In this document: piece after piece, positions 1-12,567 of the stretch | Layout of the letters: each line of letters starts with the position of its first letter | Numbering within the stretch: the first letter of the stretch is position 1 | From: Gerris lacustris | Lineage: Eukaryota; Arthropoda; Insecta; Hemiptera; Gerridae | NCBI GenBank assembly: GCA_951217055.1 | Contig: OX578280.1 | Span: 33,671,128-33,735,127 of the forward strand | Reading direction: 5' to 3' | Length of the DNA stretch: 64,000 nucleotides | Notes under the pieces: generated by a model | Seen by the model: only the letters and a program-made list of their open reading frames with translations | Database searches by the model: none | Told to the model about the DNA's origin: nothing | Translations under genes and position numbers: made by a program

Positions 1-479
1 AATATTAAACAGTGAAGACTGTACAAACTGACTGGGAAAAATAAACTTGAGCTGACTAGACTGTCCCTACAACCTCCTTGTGGTTACTTTCCTATTTTTC
101 CACCTTCTTCTGTGGCTATCTGTCCTTACAATTGTCGTGGGATATGTACGCTTGGTTTCCAATGAATGTAATAGTTGTGCCAGGGACTTCTTTCTGCCTG
201 AGCCGAAACTTCAGGTCTTCAATACTTAATTCGGAATTAGTCCATCAATAGCAAGATTTTCGTATTTTTAATAACGTACCCAGGTTATCGGTGTGTAACG
301 TCCTTTCTACCAATATATCTTCGGAACGCTAACATAAAGAGATCATCCTCGGTAGACTACCCACTTAAAGATTTTTAAACTTTATTAATTCTCCGAATTC
401 AAGCAGAACCTACCAAATCAACAACTTCTCACACCTTTTACACGATTTGATTACCGAGGACTACTCACGTTCTGGACAG
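1..479. other. AT-rich sequence, no gene seen
   Basis: No open frame longer than a few dozen codons, no RNA gene and no clear repeat structure was found in this stretch. Confidence 0.6.
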
Positions 480-1110
480 CTTGCGCCTACTGCTGACAAT
501 TCTTTATCCATGACTGAATAGACCTTTTGCTGCTTCAAATCCTTAATCCCGGCTGCACAGCAACTCAACATGTTGCATCTTCTCGTTAGAGCCAACAACC
601 GGATCATCTGCGGTCAGCTGTTTACCTTGCAATTTTTCTAAGGGCTTGAAACAATTATTTCTCTGTACTTCCTCGACATTTACACTTGTCTTATATCTCG
701 GATTCACCATGTGGACTGCCATAATGGATTATTGATTTTCTTTCACTTTAATCAATAATGTTAATAGTTGGTCAGTCAAGTTCCGCCCACCACATAAAAC
801 AATCCAACTGAACTTTATCATCTAGCCTATGTATACCTCGCTGGAAAATTCACTCGCGTTACATTTGTGAATGCTTATAATGCAGTTTTCTTAATTAATT
901 TATCTTGATCGAACAGTTGTTGCTTATCGAGTCAGAGATCCCACATTCTGATTATATTATCCTGATTTTCCCCGATCCCAAGTCAAGCAGAACCTGCTTC
1001 ACGATGAAGGGTGACCTACTTGTATTCTTTGATGCAAATCTTTGATCTGCGCCAAGAACTTCCCCGTCACTTCCTGGCTCTTCACCAAATTAACGAGGAG
1101 AATAAGCTGA
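480..1110 (-). pseudogene. Coding-like traces, unknown protein, broken
   Basis: Three minus-strand pieces have balanced, protein-like composition unlike the surrounding AT-rich DNA. One runs roughly 1100 to 1000 (begins LVNLVKSQEVTGKF). A second runs roughly 815 to 543: its last part is an open 59-codon stretch with ATG at 722-720 and TAA at 545-543, and it continues upstream in frame past one TAA. A third continues in another frame from about 550 to 465. The stops and the frame change suggest a decayed gene or transposon reading frame. I do not recognise the family; a retroelement gag or a processed pseudogene would both fit. That it was ever coding is inferred from composition only. Confidence 0.3.
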
Positions 1111-4100
1111 TAATTTTAAACCCTTTAACTTTCCTCCCTTCATAGGTACGTCGAGAATAAAATATAAATTACCAATAAAGAAGTTACATGATATTAATGG
1201 AACTAAAATAAATAAATTAACTAAGACGAAGGTTGCTGCAACAGGTATGCTATATAATTCTGATGTGTGGAAAGCTAGTCTTAAAGGTTTCGTTCGAAAT
1301 AGCATTCAAAATATCTTTTAGAATAGGAGCATTTCTTTGTAGTCATCATATGATGCAGGTTAGAAACGCCTTTTTCCTTCAGTATTCACTGTCATCACTA
1401 CAAGAACAACCGAAGATAATCATGAAAAGTTAGAAAAGCCTAACGATGAAGACAATTTTCTACTCTAAGAAAATTCTTTGTAATGAAGAGGAGCCGAAAA
1501 AAAAAATTCACTTTGCTGCTACAGCTGCAGCTTCTCCACTTGGTTAATTACAGCACACCAGGTAATAATATTCATAATAAACTTCAATTTTCTTATTGTT
1601 CTTGTTTAGATAGTTTCAAAAATTTATAATTTTGTTTAGCTTATAATTGTCAACTACAAAATGCTCTAAGTCAGGTTAGAAATAGTGTTCAAATTTTGTC
1701 TATTCTCGTTCCAAATCAGTAAAGTTTATAAAAATATTAGCCTGGTTATACCACTTTTATTTAATCTTCTCAGTAGATTGTTCCCTTTTATGTTCAAACT
1801 GCCTATAGATTGGTTGCAAATGGTTAATGTATTTTTAATTAATGTTTTTAGATAATGATAAAAATAAAAAATAAATAAAATTGCAGCTAAAAATAATTCC
1901 ATTTTATTAAGAATACCGATAATTTTGATTAAGTTTCTTTATTTAATTTAGATTTGTATAAGCATAATCTTTCAGTTCTAATCTGACTTAGCGCATTATC
2001 TGATTAGCTGTGTATATTGTATATTATGTCAGACAACACGCACAATTATAAGTGGTGATATTTTCTTTAAAAAAAATTATGTGGAGCTTGACAGTTGATT
2101 ACCGAAGATTTTGCTGAGACCCTCGGTTATTAAACTTGACTTATGGAGAGCTAAGTCTAGAAACAATGCAGCAAACCAATCCGATCATTTAGGCACGATT
2201 ATTTACTTTCTTTAAATGTCAATCTTCACAGACTTCCAGAAACAGTGTCTTGCGAAATGTTACGCTAATTTCTCAGCGGGTGCTGTTGCTTGTTCCGTTG
2301 AACTCGACTTCGTTATGTTTTCTGACAGGTTTAGTTTACTCTGTTATTCTTCATCTTGCCAACATTCAAATAAATTTCCATGGCATTTCGTAAACATTTA
2401 GAAGATACAGTGAAAATATTTGGTTCGATGATTCTACATGCTCACCAAATTACAATCTGCTTTTCATATTTTTTTTTAATTGATGAAAACGTAACAAAAG
2501 TCTCAGATTCAATTCAATGCAGCGGCAGTCCAAAATTGTACGCTTAAAGCATCATCCTCCAGGACTCTCTACGCTATGAGCTCAGTCAACCTAATAAACT
2601 AATTCAAGTAAATCTACGTCGTTTTCTGGTGAAAACTACGTCTGCAAAACGTGAAATCCGACTACATGAATTAACAGCAACAACAACCTGAGTTCAATTT
2701 TAGTTTACTTCGACAAATCCCGCCTCCAAAATCTGCGCATGTATAAGGACCTCTACATTAAAAAAGTTTGTTACTGTTGTAGATATTAACTATGAATTCT
2801 TCCCCTCAAGAAGACACTAATTTCTCCAGAACATTTTATATAATTTAATAACTTCATATTGGTGTATTCAATAAAAAATATTATTCTTAACGTTTAAAGT
2901 ATTCGGAGATATTATTGGAAAGTTTTTTGGAGGGCCTATCCAAATTGACTTGCCAGCTTTACTTCTTTGATAATATATGGGCTTAATAGAATTTCATAAC
3001 ATTAATGGAATACTTCATTTAAAAATATAATATCTGGTATCATCAACAACCTACTTCGCCTATCAAACGTTAAGTACAAGCAATAGCTCGAAATTTAATT
3101 TTACTGCCCAATTAAATTTTAAGATATATGTATAACTTTAAAATTTAGTGTCTCCTAGTAGGAGTTGAGATATTTTCTCAAAACTTATATATTCAGGCTG
3201 TTATAAAGTATAATTTGACGATATTTAATGGGCAACGTCGATCTTAATTAAAACAACTGAATAATTATTTGCTATTTGCTCTGAATGTGATTGCTACCAT
3301 TATTTGAAGGGCAATGAAGATACCTCAAGACTTTAATTTATTCAACCACCTCTTCAAGACCACGTCTCTCATTTCAAGTGGCAGGAATTCAAGATCTTCT
3401 CTTCAATCATCTAGTCTTTAGACAGCAAATTTCTTTGTTCTGTGAACCTTCTTACAGGTCACTAAAATAAGAAACTCCGTTAAGATCATATCTTCAATTA
3501 ACTTGTGGAAAGTAAGGTATAACTTCTTCATTTTTCCGTCAAAACGGAATTATTTATTCAAAACCTTCTGAAGCAGTCGGCAATTCGTTATACTTATCTT
3601 TAACCGAAGATACGATCTTTTCAAGAAACTTTAAAATTCCTTCGCTCACATCAACATCATTATCTCATGATAATCTTCGCATCAAACCCTAGTTAATCTT
3701 TGCATCTCTGCCAGGGGATTATACATGTAAATCAGCAAGTAGATACTCGTTTTGGAATTAGTTATAAAAATGTTTCCTTTTATTGATTCACCGCTGATCT
3801 GCTCAAACATTACCAAGGATCTCTAATCTCCTCATCAACATACCATCAGTTGTATCTACCCAACTATCAAGACTCAAGATACCATCGAATGCAAGTCAAA
3901 TAGATCAACACAATCTATAAGGTTCTTTATATTTTACATACTTTGTGTAAGTTCATTTACCTCAAGATGTTCTTCCATGGTAAAGGAAATGTTGTACATT
4001 TAGTGTGTCTTTTTATCACTTGATTTTTCTAAGCTTTATAAATGCCTCATCAGATATGAAATTTTTATTGAATGGCATCTTACAAATTCTAATATTTATA

Positions 4101-4602
4101 TACAAATACATTGCCCCACAGAATACTGTACCCTAAGTATTGTTGCCTCATCAAGGATTCCAAAATTAATTATTGCTACCAGCAATGGTGCATTGAGGAA
4201 AAGATAGGACTAGGAAACTTTCTTGGTAAAAATTATTAACACCTAATTAAATATAAAACATGTTTCTCTTATTAAATAATTGTTTCTTAAGATAATTATT
4301 TTTGGCATTATTAAAAAAAAAGAAAAAAAAATTACTATCATCCAAAAACTTGCTTTCTTGCATGATTAAATTGTTTAATTGCTTTAGTGCTTCTTGATCA
4401 TAATTTATAGTGAATTACATAAATATATCACTAGCATACTTGACTTTCCGCTACTTCAGTCTATTCACCTCTTAACGAAGTTTCTTGTAATAACAGAGCC
4501 ATAATGTCAATATTTAAGACCCTCTTTTTTATAATGTTAGTTATTAAATTAAAAAAAGAAATGTATTGAGTAATGTTTAATACCAATTATTGTTATTCTT
4601 TA
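1111..4602. other. AT-rich non-coding DNA (intergenic or intronic)
   Basis: Only chance-sized open frames are present. A 37-nt segment at about 1524-1560 lies between an AG acceptor-like and a GTAATA donor-like site, but it is too short to support as an exon. No repeat family was recognised. Confidence 0.55.
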
Positions 4603-4821
4603 GAAAACCCTGGAGAGATCGGAACAAATGCATCACATTTGCCAAGATATCATGAAATTCCAACGATATCTAGTTTCAACGCCAGCTGTAGACCTTATAA
4701 AATGAGGACGCCCTTGAGAACGGTCGGCCCACCAGCTCAATTTTATGATCCATCGCGATATAAGTGGAGAAAACCAACCATTACTTCCAAGGCTTCATCA
4801 AGTTCCATAAATCCCCTTTGA
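4603..4821 (+). CDS. Candidate terminal exon, unknown protein
   Basis: A 72-codon frame follows a pyrimidine-rich tract ending in a good splice acceptor (TTATTCTTTAG at about 4592-4602) and ends at TGA 4819-4821. The peptide starts ENPGEIGTNASHLPRYHE and contains PYKMRTPLRTVGPP and FYDPSRYKWRKP. It is rich in proline, arginine and aromatic residues and looks like real protein, unlike translations of neighbouring AT-rich DNA. The frame stays open upstream of the acceptor to an ATG at 4573, but that part has poor composition, so I prefer the exon reading. No upstream exon was identified. I do not recognise the protein. It could also be a relic of a mobile element. Confidence 0.4.
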   Translation, partial: ENPGEIGTNASHLPRYHEIPTISSFNASCRPYKMRTPLRTVGPPAQFYDPSRYKWRKPTITSKASSSSINPL

Positions 4822-5120
4822 CGCAGTAAGTTCCATTCATAAACTTCATCTATTCATCAGCTTGTATTTATTTATTAAGTCTTATTACTCACCCTACCTT
4901 AGCATTCTTTTAAATGGAAGAAACTCTGTTAAGCTTAAAACATTGTAAGAATTAATCTTTAATTTGTATAATACTTTGAGCTCATTATCTTAGCACGTTA
5001 GACATTCCTCTCCAGGGTGCACATGAGATGTTGTACTCCTTCATCCTCTAGATCTCCTCCGTTTTTTTTTTTTTTTTTTTTTTTCTTCTGTTTTAAGTTT
5101 CTTACTGATTTATGTCTTAA
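4822..5120. other. Non-coding, contains T23 tract
   Basis: A homopolymer T run lies at about 5062-5084. No gene was seen. Confidence 0.5.
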
Positions 5121-5249
5121 TACACGTTGCGGAATACCTGATAGGTAAAGCAGAGCGTGTGTGCAGTTATGTCAAGATATGATATAACTGCGCAGTTATC
5201 ATTTAGCACACACGCTCCGGTTTACCTGTCAGGTATACCGTAACTTGTA
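5121..5249. repeat. Foldback / MITE-like imperfect hairpin
   Basis: The 44-nt arms at 5121-5164 and 5206-5249 are inverted copies with a handful of mismatches. The outer ends read TACACGTTGCGG and, on the other strand, TACAAGTTACGG; the inner ends both read GAGCGTGTGTGC. The 41-nt spacer holds a smaller inverted pair (GCAGTTAT and ATAACTGC). The arms are much more GC-rich than the flanks, as expected for an inserted foldback element. No transposase is present. Confidence 0.6.
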
Positions 5250-6061
5250 TGGCGGGTTTTACTGACAAAATCTCTATTGATTTACGTGGATTGCCGGCCT
5301 TATCTTTTCAGTATCTTAAATTATATTATCTATAAAAGTAACAAATAAGGGAGATATAAATACCCTTCCTATTTAATTGGTTTAGAGAACCACTTATCTA
5401 TCTCCATTGGTAGTCTGATATTTTAAGTGCGTAAAATAAAAAATTATACTTGCCTTATAGAATTGATTATAAAGGGTTAAAATTTATTTGGTGAAAAAGA
5501 TCTTGTCATATGTTTAAATGCCTGTGAAATGAAAAAACAAAAACAGTGCTATATTGTTAGTGTATATTTTAAAAAGATAAAATCAAAGAATTTGAATTAG
5601 GCTTATTTATATATTATATCTAATTTCTACTCCAGGGTTTTTCACTAGATAAACATAAGTAAGGGCATCAATAAGTATTCTGATTTTATTATTATATCAA
5701 ATCCAATATGTTTCAGGAAGGTTGTTGGTGCTTTTGAAGAATTTGATTTGGCGATAAAAAAGAAAAATTGTTTGTGTGTTTAAAAAGAAATTGGGAAACT
5801 CATTTAACTATCTACTATTGTCAAGTTACCTGAATATAAATCTCTTTTTGTAAATATTCAAAAAAATAAAGTAAAAAGTTTAATTTTTAATATTTTTGTC
5901 ATCTCTCCTCTCAAGTCTTGTATTTTTTTTAAAGTTAAATAAAATAAGTTACTATAATATGTAGTTAGTTAGTTAGTAAAATAAGTTAAATATTAAAATT
6001 ATTGAAAGTTAAATACGATTAACGAAAGTGCACCGATTATATATATATATTTATTTATATA
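5250..6061. other. AT-rich non-coding DNA
   Basis: No supported feature. Short AT repeats occur near 6040-6060, beside the next element. Confidence 0.5.
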
Positions 6062-7031
6062 CAGTGTGTCAATATACAGTTTGTCCCTAAGAGAGGAAAC
6101 ATTTTCTTATTTTTGGGTTTTCGAAAAAAAAAAAATCATTCTTTATAAAAACACCTGCTTGTTCTTGAACCTCTAAAAATGATAACATTTTCTTGATTTT
6201 GAGTACAGGGTGTTCTATTTTTTGAAAACTTTAAAATATGAACAAGAGTAAACTACCCTTATTTTTGATGGTATCGAAAAATATTTAGAAAATTGGTTCA
6301 GAATTTCAAAAAAACTTATAAATATTAAATATTAATTTATTTTATGAAAACATAATAAATTACTTATAAATCAAATAAGCTAATGTAATAATTAAATAAT
6401 TAAATAAAAATATCATCACAATATGTAATAATTCTAATCTTAAAATCTAAATTAAATATCACCAAAAAATCAACAGAGTTGAAAAATAAAATTAAAGAAA
6501 TCATCATTCAAGTGTATTGCCGCCTACTTCTGCGAAAATTTCGATTCTATTTATGAATTCTTTATAAGCCTAGTCTTTTGAACTTGCTCAAGGGGAATAT
6601 TGGCAGTGGCCAGTTTAATTATTCCCTTTAACTCTTCCAAGCTATTATCATTCCACTTGTATCTTATCACACTTGTTTACTTGTTTATAGCTATTTGTTG
6701 TAGTTAGCTTATTGTTTATTTTTAGAAAACAAACTAAAATTTAATAATTCATAAAATATATTAATATTTATAGGTTTTTTGCAATTCTGAACCACTTGTC
6801 TAAATAATATTTTGTGATACCATCAACAATAAGGGTAGTTTACTCTTAGTCATATTTTAAAGGTTTCAAAAATCAGAACATCCTGTATACAAAATCAAGT
6901 AAATTTTATCATTTTTAGAGGTTTGAGAACAAGCAGGAGTTTTTATAAAGAATTATTTTTTTATCGAAATCCCAAAAATAAGAAAATTTTTTCCTATCGG
7001 ATACTCTATCTTGGGACACACAGTATATATT
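6062..7031. mobile_element. Mariner/Tc1-like element with long terminal inverted repeats
   Basis: The left arm (about 6070-6335) and right arm (about 6775-7028) are inverted copies with moderate divergence. The matching landmarks are GTTTGTCCC near the left end against GGGACACAC near the right end, TCTTATTTTTGGG against its complement, and TAAACTACCCTTATT against AATAAGGGTAGTTTA. The interior carries the decayed C-terminus of a transposase on the minus strand. Terminal TGTGTCCC-like sequence and AT-rich flanks fit the Tc1/mariner superfamily, though the exact ends and a TA duplication could not be fixed. It is an internally deleted, dead copy. Confidence 0.6.
6504..6690 (-). pseudogene. Mariner-like transposase C-terminal remnant
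   Basis: Read on the minus strand, two frames give pieces resembling the end of a mariner transposase: a segment with LEELKGIIKLATANIP, then, after a frame change, YKEFINRIEIFAEVGGNTLE followed by a stop at 6506-6504. The final motif (R-I-x-x-C/F-x-x-x-G-G-x-x-x-E) matches the usual closing helix and Gly-Gly turn of mariner transposases. In-frame stops and a frameshift make it non-functional. Its place inside the long inverted repeats supports the assignment. Confidence 0.5.
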
Positions 7032-7869
7032 AAATGCAGTGCCTTTTACAAATTTGTATCCTTGTGCTGCGACGCTCAAATGAAAAAATAATATTTATTA
7101 TTTGATTTAATTTGTGGTGTGTATTTGCCAAGGCCAAGTCAGAAAATGTTTTTAAATTTTAACATGTAGAGTTGTAGAGTGATTTGGGAAAGAGAATAGA
7201 GAGAGGGACAGACAAACATCATGTACTTGCACTTGGTTGGAGACACCTAGTTTGGATATATGTATTCGGAATTTTAGGAGTTACATAGATTTTAGGTTTT
7301 TAAAAAGTAGTCATTTGAATGACATTAACTACAAAAATAAAAGAATTGTATGAATTTATGAATGTACAATAAAATGAATACTCCCCCTTTCACAATTTAT
7401 CAAGATTATCAACGGCGGTTTTTTTTATGTTTAGTCGCTCTCCACCTATGGGTGATGATTTATAAATAAAACAATTGATAGCTTGGAAAATGTATAAAAT
7501 TACCCATCTCTTAAACTAAGAGTTCGCTTACCTTCACTTATGTGTCCTTATCTACTTACTTTTAAACTCCAATTATATGATTCTTAATTCCTGAAACTTG
7601 AACCTGAATCTCGCTGTAGTCCGTAGCTGTGTTTCTGAATAAATAAAAACTCTAATTTATATGGTTTATAAACTCTGGCTTGAAGTATTTTAAGTAGTAA
7701 GCTTCAGGTTGTCACATAATAATACTACTATTTTACTACTATTAGTTCTACTCAATATCTTAATGAAGATATCTCCTTTTTTAAGGCTTTAAATGATTGA
7801 AACACCTTATGGATAGAATCGAAATGACCATTGTTGTTGCGTGCTGCTCAAGCTACTAGATGTTTAAAG
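7032..7869. other. AT-rich non-coding DNA
   Basis: No gene or clear repeat was seen. Confidence 0.5.
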
Positions 7870-8135
7870 ATAAAAGATTACCACACAAATACTACGAGTT
7901 TCACCCCAATAAAATGGCTTTTAGTCGAGGGCATTTATGTCATAGGCCTAGGAACGACTCCATCCTACCTGAGTGCCGAGTTTTCAGAACTGCCGTCCTA
8001 AAGGACAAATAGGCCAAAATCTACACCAGTAGACACGCGACATAAATCAGTCTCCTTTACCCCTAAGAACCCCTAATTAATACTTATACTCGGCTGTAGG
8101 AGCGCCACCGGCGCCTGATTCTTATCTCATCTCTC
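7870..8135. repeat. GC-richer island, possible LINE 3' region
   Basis: This stretch is clearly richer in G+C than its surroundings and includes a palindromic GGAGCGCCACCGGCGCC segment near 8100. On the minus strand it resembles the non-coding or terminal part of a non-LTR retrotransposon, but no open frame supports this. The call rests on composition and general resemblance only. Confidence 0.25.
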
Positions 8136-10461
8136 CATCTACTTGTATCCCAAGGAGCCTACCTTTCTCGGGTGATTTTTTTTAACTCGTAAAATTCTGA
8201 GGTAGCAAGAGCGACGAACAGGGACCTTGTCAACGCTTCTAACTTCACGATAAAAAAAGACATTATTGAATAAGAGTGGAAAACCGCTGACAAAAAAAGG
8301 GGAGAAACATTCGGAGCATGCATTCAAGAAGAGTTTTTTTTTTTCATTCTCGGCTGGCTGCCTAGCCATTGTCATCACTTTGGTTAAAGGGTGAGGGTGG
8401 ATATCGGACAAGCTTGGCTTCCATTTGATTCGGTTATCACTTAGGTGTTTCATTTCCTCCAAACCTTATTTTTCTCCAAGATGGAAAAAATATAACTGTA
8501 AAATTTCATTTCTGGATATTTCGTTTATAAATCGGCTATTATCATCAGTGCAAATGTCGAATGAACATTTTTCTTCATCGGTAAAATAATGTTAATATTA
8601 TTTTAACAACTTGTTTTCCAATTCGAATGCAACTTGATATGAACATATTTCCGTTGTGTGCGAGTATTATTTACTACTAATTTTTCTTCTTGGAAAATTA
8701 GTTATGAGCTTTTATCGATATTTAGAAACGATTCTTCTGATCATTTGAACCTGAATTGAACTTTTAAACTGCTATTATTATATTTATTAATATGCATTTT
8801 CTCTTCATTGATAAATGTTATGAGAAGTTAAAAAATAATACTTATGTAACTCTGGTATTTATTGACTAAATTTATATACATACGTATGAGTTTTTTATTT
8901 ATCAAATAACATATCAAATAATCGGAAGAGCAGTACCGCCGAACGCTGTGTTATAGAGAAAACTTCCAATCCCTTTTAAACATTATTTTCCTAGAATAAG
9001 TTCAATTTAAGTTTTTATAAACTCTCTTCTAGTTATTTTCTGGAAAAACCACTTTTCTCAATCGGTAAAGTTAAGTCGAGAAAAATAACTTTATTGATAA
9101 AAAAAGGATAATATCTTTAGCATGAGAGAGCAGACTAGTTATCAATGAAAACGAACAATAATAGTGATAAAACTAAAAGAAAGTTTTTCTACCAGAACCA
9201 GAAATACCTCCCTCGAGGATTCGTTTAATGTTATCAATAAAAATAAAAGAGTTCTTCATCTTAACTTTATTTTAAAGAATGGGTGGGGGAATGTGTTTAT
9301 GTGTGAGAATTGGCAAAGAAGTTAATGGACTATTTTTTTCCACTTTTCTTAGAACAAAAAATAAAAAAACTTTTAATATTCAACAGAGTTTTCTTTGTAA
9401 CTAGTTCTATTAAAAATTATATTTTTCCGTTTCTATAAAAAAGGAGTAACTATGTATTTAAATTCACCTGTAGACAAGTAAAAAATAAAACTACTAAAAC
9501 AAACACCATTTTTTTTATTTTTTTTTTTACATATTTACCGAAAACCAACCCTTTTCCTTTTTGGATATTGTCCACATAAAAAAAGTAGGGGACGAAGAAG
9601 TCACACGATCTTCTCCATTGAAAAATACCTCGATAAATATCATCCATTCCCACTAGTTTGTGTGGCAGATATATATATTTTTGGGTCCAGTTTATTTTTT
9701 TCTCCATTCTCGAAAAAATTTTCTTTTTGGACTCGAGTGAGTGTGGGGTATGATATTAAAAAGTTTCTCTGTGTGTTTCTCACTGTGAACTGAAGAAAAT
9801 CCTGCTAGTCTGGTAAACAAGATAGACTTTGGAAAAACAACATCCTCCCACTATCCAGACCAAGGAGGAGGAGGTACACCCCCTCAAATTCCCCTCAACC
9901 TATTACTATTTCCCATTCAGTTATTGTGCGGTGCCTCCAGAACTCCTGGATTATTGACAGGGGGGAGGGGGGGGATAGGAGGATATCGAGTTTTTTTACC
10001 CCCATCCTCCCTTATTTCGAGGTCTCGCCGTTTTGCCCCACATTTTTATGACTGTTTTGCAATTGTTTTTTTGTTTTTTCCCATTACTAAGTAAAGTCAA
10101 ACCCAATGTGCATCCCACTTTGCACATTTAAAAAAATCAAAATAATAGTTTATGGTTCTTATTTTTCTTATAGCTAAACGCTCCCCCTCATTTTACAACA
10201 AATAAGATAATATTTTTTTCACCCAAGTCACAATCTTTAAGTGAATTAGATTGCGCCATCGTCTGAGGCAATACTACTATTGTGGGTATTGTATTGAAAT
10301 TTGAATCACATATCGCGTTTCCAAAAAGGCGGCCATTTTACCCTCGAAATAATTAAAACAAAACGCAAAAAAATGTCTCCACTTCCGCTACTACATTAGG
10401 ACAGGTCCTAAAAATACATTATATAGAAGTTTTAGGTGACCGTATGGATCCGGTGAAACTA
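8136..10461. other. AT-rich non-coding DNA with homopolymer tracts
   Basis: Open frames here (such as 8462-8139 on the minus strand) have composition expected by chance. A G-rich tract lies at about 9960-9977. No supported gene. Confidence 0.5.
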
Positions 10462-10846
10462 TGGATCTTCTTTTACGCCTACAACGGCATCATTTATAAC
10501 GAGGTTATGATTGTGTGTTGAACAGTGGACATACACAGGAAGTTTTTCAATAGCTTGTATTTTATTTTGCACGCCTGTGTGAGCTCCACTCATTATGGCG
10601 GCCCCATCATGTTTAATCATCATTAACTCTAAATTCCCTCATGTCTAAGCCGTAGTCGTAGTCTTTCAAACAGTTGATAATAAGGGATGATAACCCACTC
10701 GCTGTTGAATCTTTTACATGGAAAAACCTAAAGGAAATTCTTTAATTACAACTTCTCTGTTTTTGGAAGTAGCTCCCTTTAAGTCGTCCTCTCCTTCCGA
10801 TAAGTTAATATATTTTACAACGAATTCATTTGATCTTTTGTGTCAT
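10462..10846 (-). pseudogene. hAT-type (DUF4371 / ZNF862-like) transposase remnant
   Basis: Conceptual translation of the minus strand in several frames recovers consecutive blocks of the family in the right order: NEFVVKYINLSEGED; then KDSTASGLSSLIINCLKDY; then GAHTGVQNKIQAIEKL; then VYVHCSTHNHNLVINDAV. The last block matches the family signature of a YVHC segment followed by an HxxNLV motif, and it follows a degraded D-G-A-x-x-M-S-G block as usual. Stops and frame changes separate the blocks. The C-terminal dimerisation region is missing. It probably belongs with the G+C-rich terminus at 10947-11033. Confidence 0.6.
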
Positions 10847-10946
10847 TTTGATCATTTTGTGTCATTTGATGATAGTAAAAAAAAGGTGCTTTCTTGATAT
10901 CACTCACGATCTCTTTGAGAACACTAGAAGAAGCCCCACTTTTTCA

Positions 10947-11033
10947 ACATCTGTGACTGCCCCCCTTCCCCTGGACCGTGGGCCCCCCCGCACCGCGGGG
11001 GCTGGCGGTACCTAGATCCAGCCATGACTAAAG
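10947..11033 (-). mobile_element. Probable hAT-type element terminus
   Basis: A very G+C-rich stretch reads on the minus strand CATGGCTGGATCTAGG followed by GTACCGCCAGCCCCCGCGG. Many hAT-like elements have ends of the form CAGnGGCGGATCTAGG with a G+C-rich subterminal hairpin, and the transposase remnant lies downstream in the same orientation. The first bases are altered, so the boundary is approximate. Confidence 0.35.
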
Positions 11034-11196
11034 TGCTTAGCAGCAGTTACTTAAATTCTACTGAATTTAGAATATACCGCTTAAAATAAGAACTTTTAAC
11101 TCTTGACATTATTTTGCTCCGAGCATCATTTTAACCTCTAGAAAGCACCAAAGTTTAAGAATCAACTCAGTTTTACAACTAAAATAATGTCTTTAT

Positions 11197-12567
11197 GGAA
11201 AATAAAGAAATGGCGCAAAACTAACAATTTTGCGGGGAAAACCATAAATAGGCGGGTAATGTTTAAAAAAGTGCGGGAAAATAAATAAATGGCGGGAAAG
11301 TAACAATTTTGCGGGATAAAAACAAAAATTGGTGGGAAAATAAAATATTTGGCGTGAAATGTTAAAAAGTGTAAGAAAATAAAAAAAAAAAGCGCGAAAC
11401 TAACAATTTTGCAGGAAAAAACTAAAAATTTGCGTGAAATATTTTAAAAAGTGCGGGAAAATAAAGAAATAGCGCGAAACTAAAAATTTTTCGAGGGAAA
11501 ACCTTAAATAGGCGGGTAATGTTTTAAAAAGTGCGGGAAAATAAATAAATGGAGGGAAACTAAATAATTTTGCGGGAATTTTTTTAAAAAGTGCGGGAAA
11601 ATAAGAAATGGCGCAAAACTAACAGTTTTGCAAGGAAACAATATAAATTGGCTCGAAATGTTTAAAAAAGTGCGGGAAAATATAATATTTGGGAGGAAAT
11701 GTTAAAAAGTGCGAGAAAATAAAGAAATGGCCGAAACTAACAACTTTGCGGGAAAAACTAAAAATTTGCGGGAAATGTTTTAAAAAGTGCGGGAAAATAA
11801 AGAAATAGCGCGAAACTAAAATTTTTGCGGTTTTTTTTTAAATGTGCGGGAAAATAAAGAAATGGCGTGAAACTAACAATTTTGCAAGGAAACAATATAA
11901 ATTGGCTCGAAATATTTAAAAAAAGTGCGGGAAAATAATTAAATGGCGGGAAAATAAGATATTTTACGGGAAATGTTTAAAAAGTGCGGGAAAATAAAGA
12001 AATGGCGCGAAACTAACAATATTGCAAGGAAAACCCATAAATAGGCGGGTAATGTTTTAAATATTGCGGGAAAATTAAATATTTTGCGGAAAATGTTTTT
12101 AAAAAGTCCGGTAAAATAAAGAAATGGCGTGAAACTAACAATTTTCTGGGTAAAAACCATGAATAGGCGGGTAATGTTTTAAAAATTGCGGGAAAATAAA
12201 GATATGGCGTTAAATAACAATTGTGCAGGATTGTGTGAAAAATTGGCGCGAAAATAAAATATTTTGCGGAATATGTTTAAAAAGTGCGGGAATATAAAGA
12301 ATTGGCGCGAAACTAAATTATTTTGCGGGAAATGTTTCAAAAAGTGCGGGAAGAAAAAGAAATGGCGGGAAAGTAACAATTTTGCGGGATAAAAACAAAA
12401 ATTGGCGGGATAATAAAATATTTTGCTGGAAATGTTTTAAAAATTGCGGGAAAATAAAGTAGTGGCGGGAAACTAAAATATTTTGCGGGAAATGTTTTAA
12501 AAATTGCGGGAAAATAATGAAATGGCGGGAAACTGAAATATTTTAAAAAATGCGGGAAAAATTTGAA
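11197..12567. repeat. GCGGGAAA-type minisatellite (about 1.4 kb)
   Basis: Dozens of imperfect units built from GCGGGAAA plus AT-rich spacers (AATAAAGAAATGG, ACTAACAATTTT, TGTTTTAAAAA) repeat every 20-30 bp. They group into a longer period that varies between copies. The array gives chance open frames on the minus strand (PHFLNIFRKI-like translations), which are not genes. Unit divergence indicates an old array. Confidence 0.85.

Noticed and set aside
1524..1560. Possible 37-nt microexon
   Set aside because: Acceptor- and donor-like sites flank it, but sites of this quality occur often in AT-rich DNA and no partner exon was found.
8139..8462. 107-codon minus-strand frame
   Set aside because: Composition is AT-derived with homopolymer runs (KKK, FFF), with no motif and no regulatory context.
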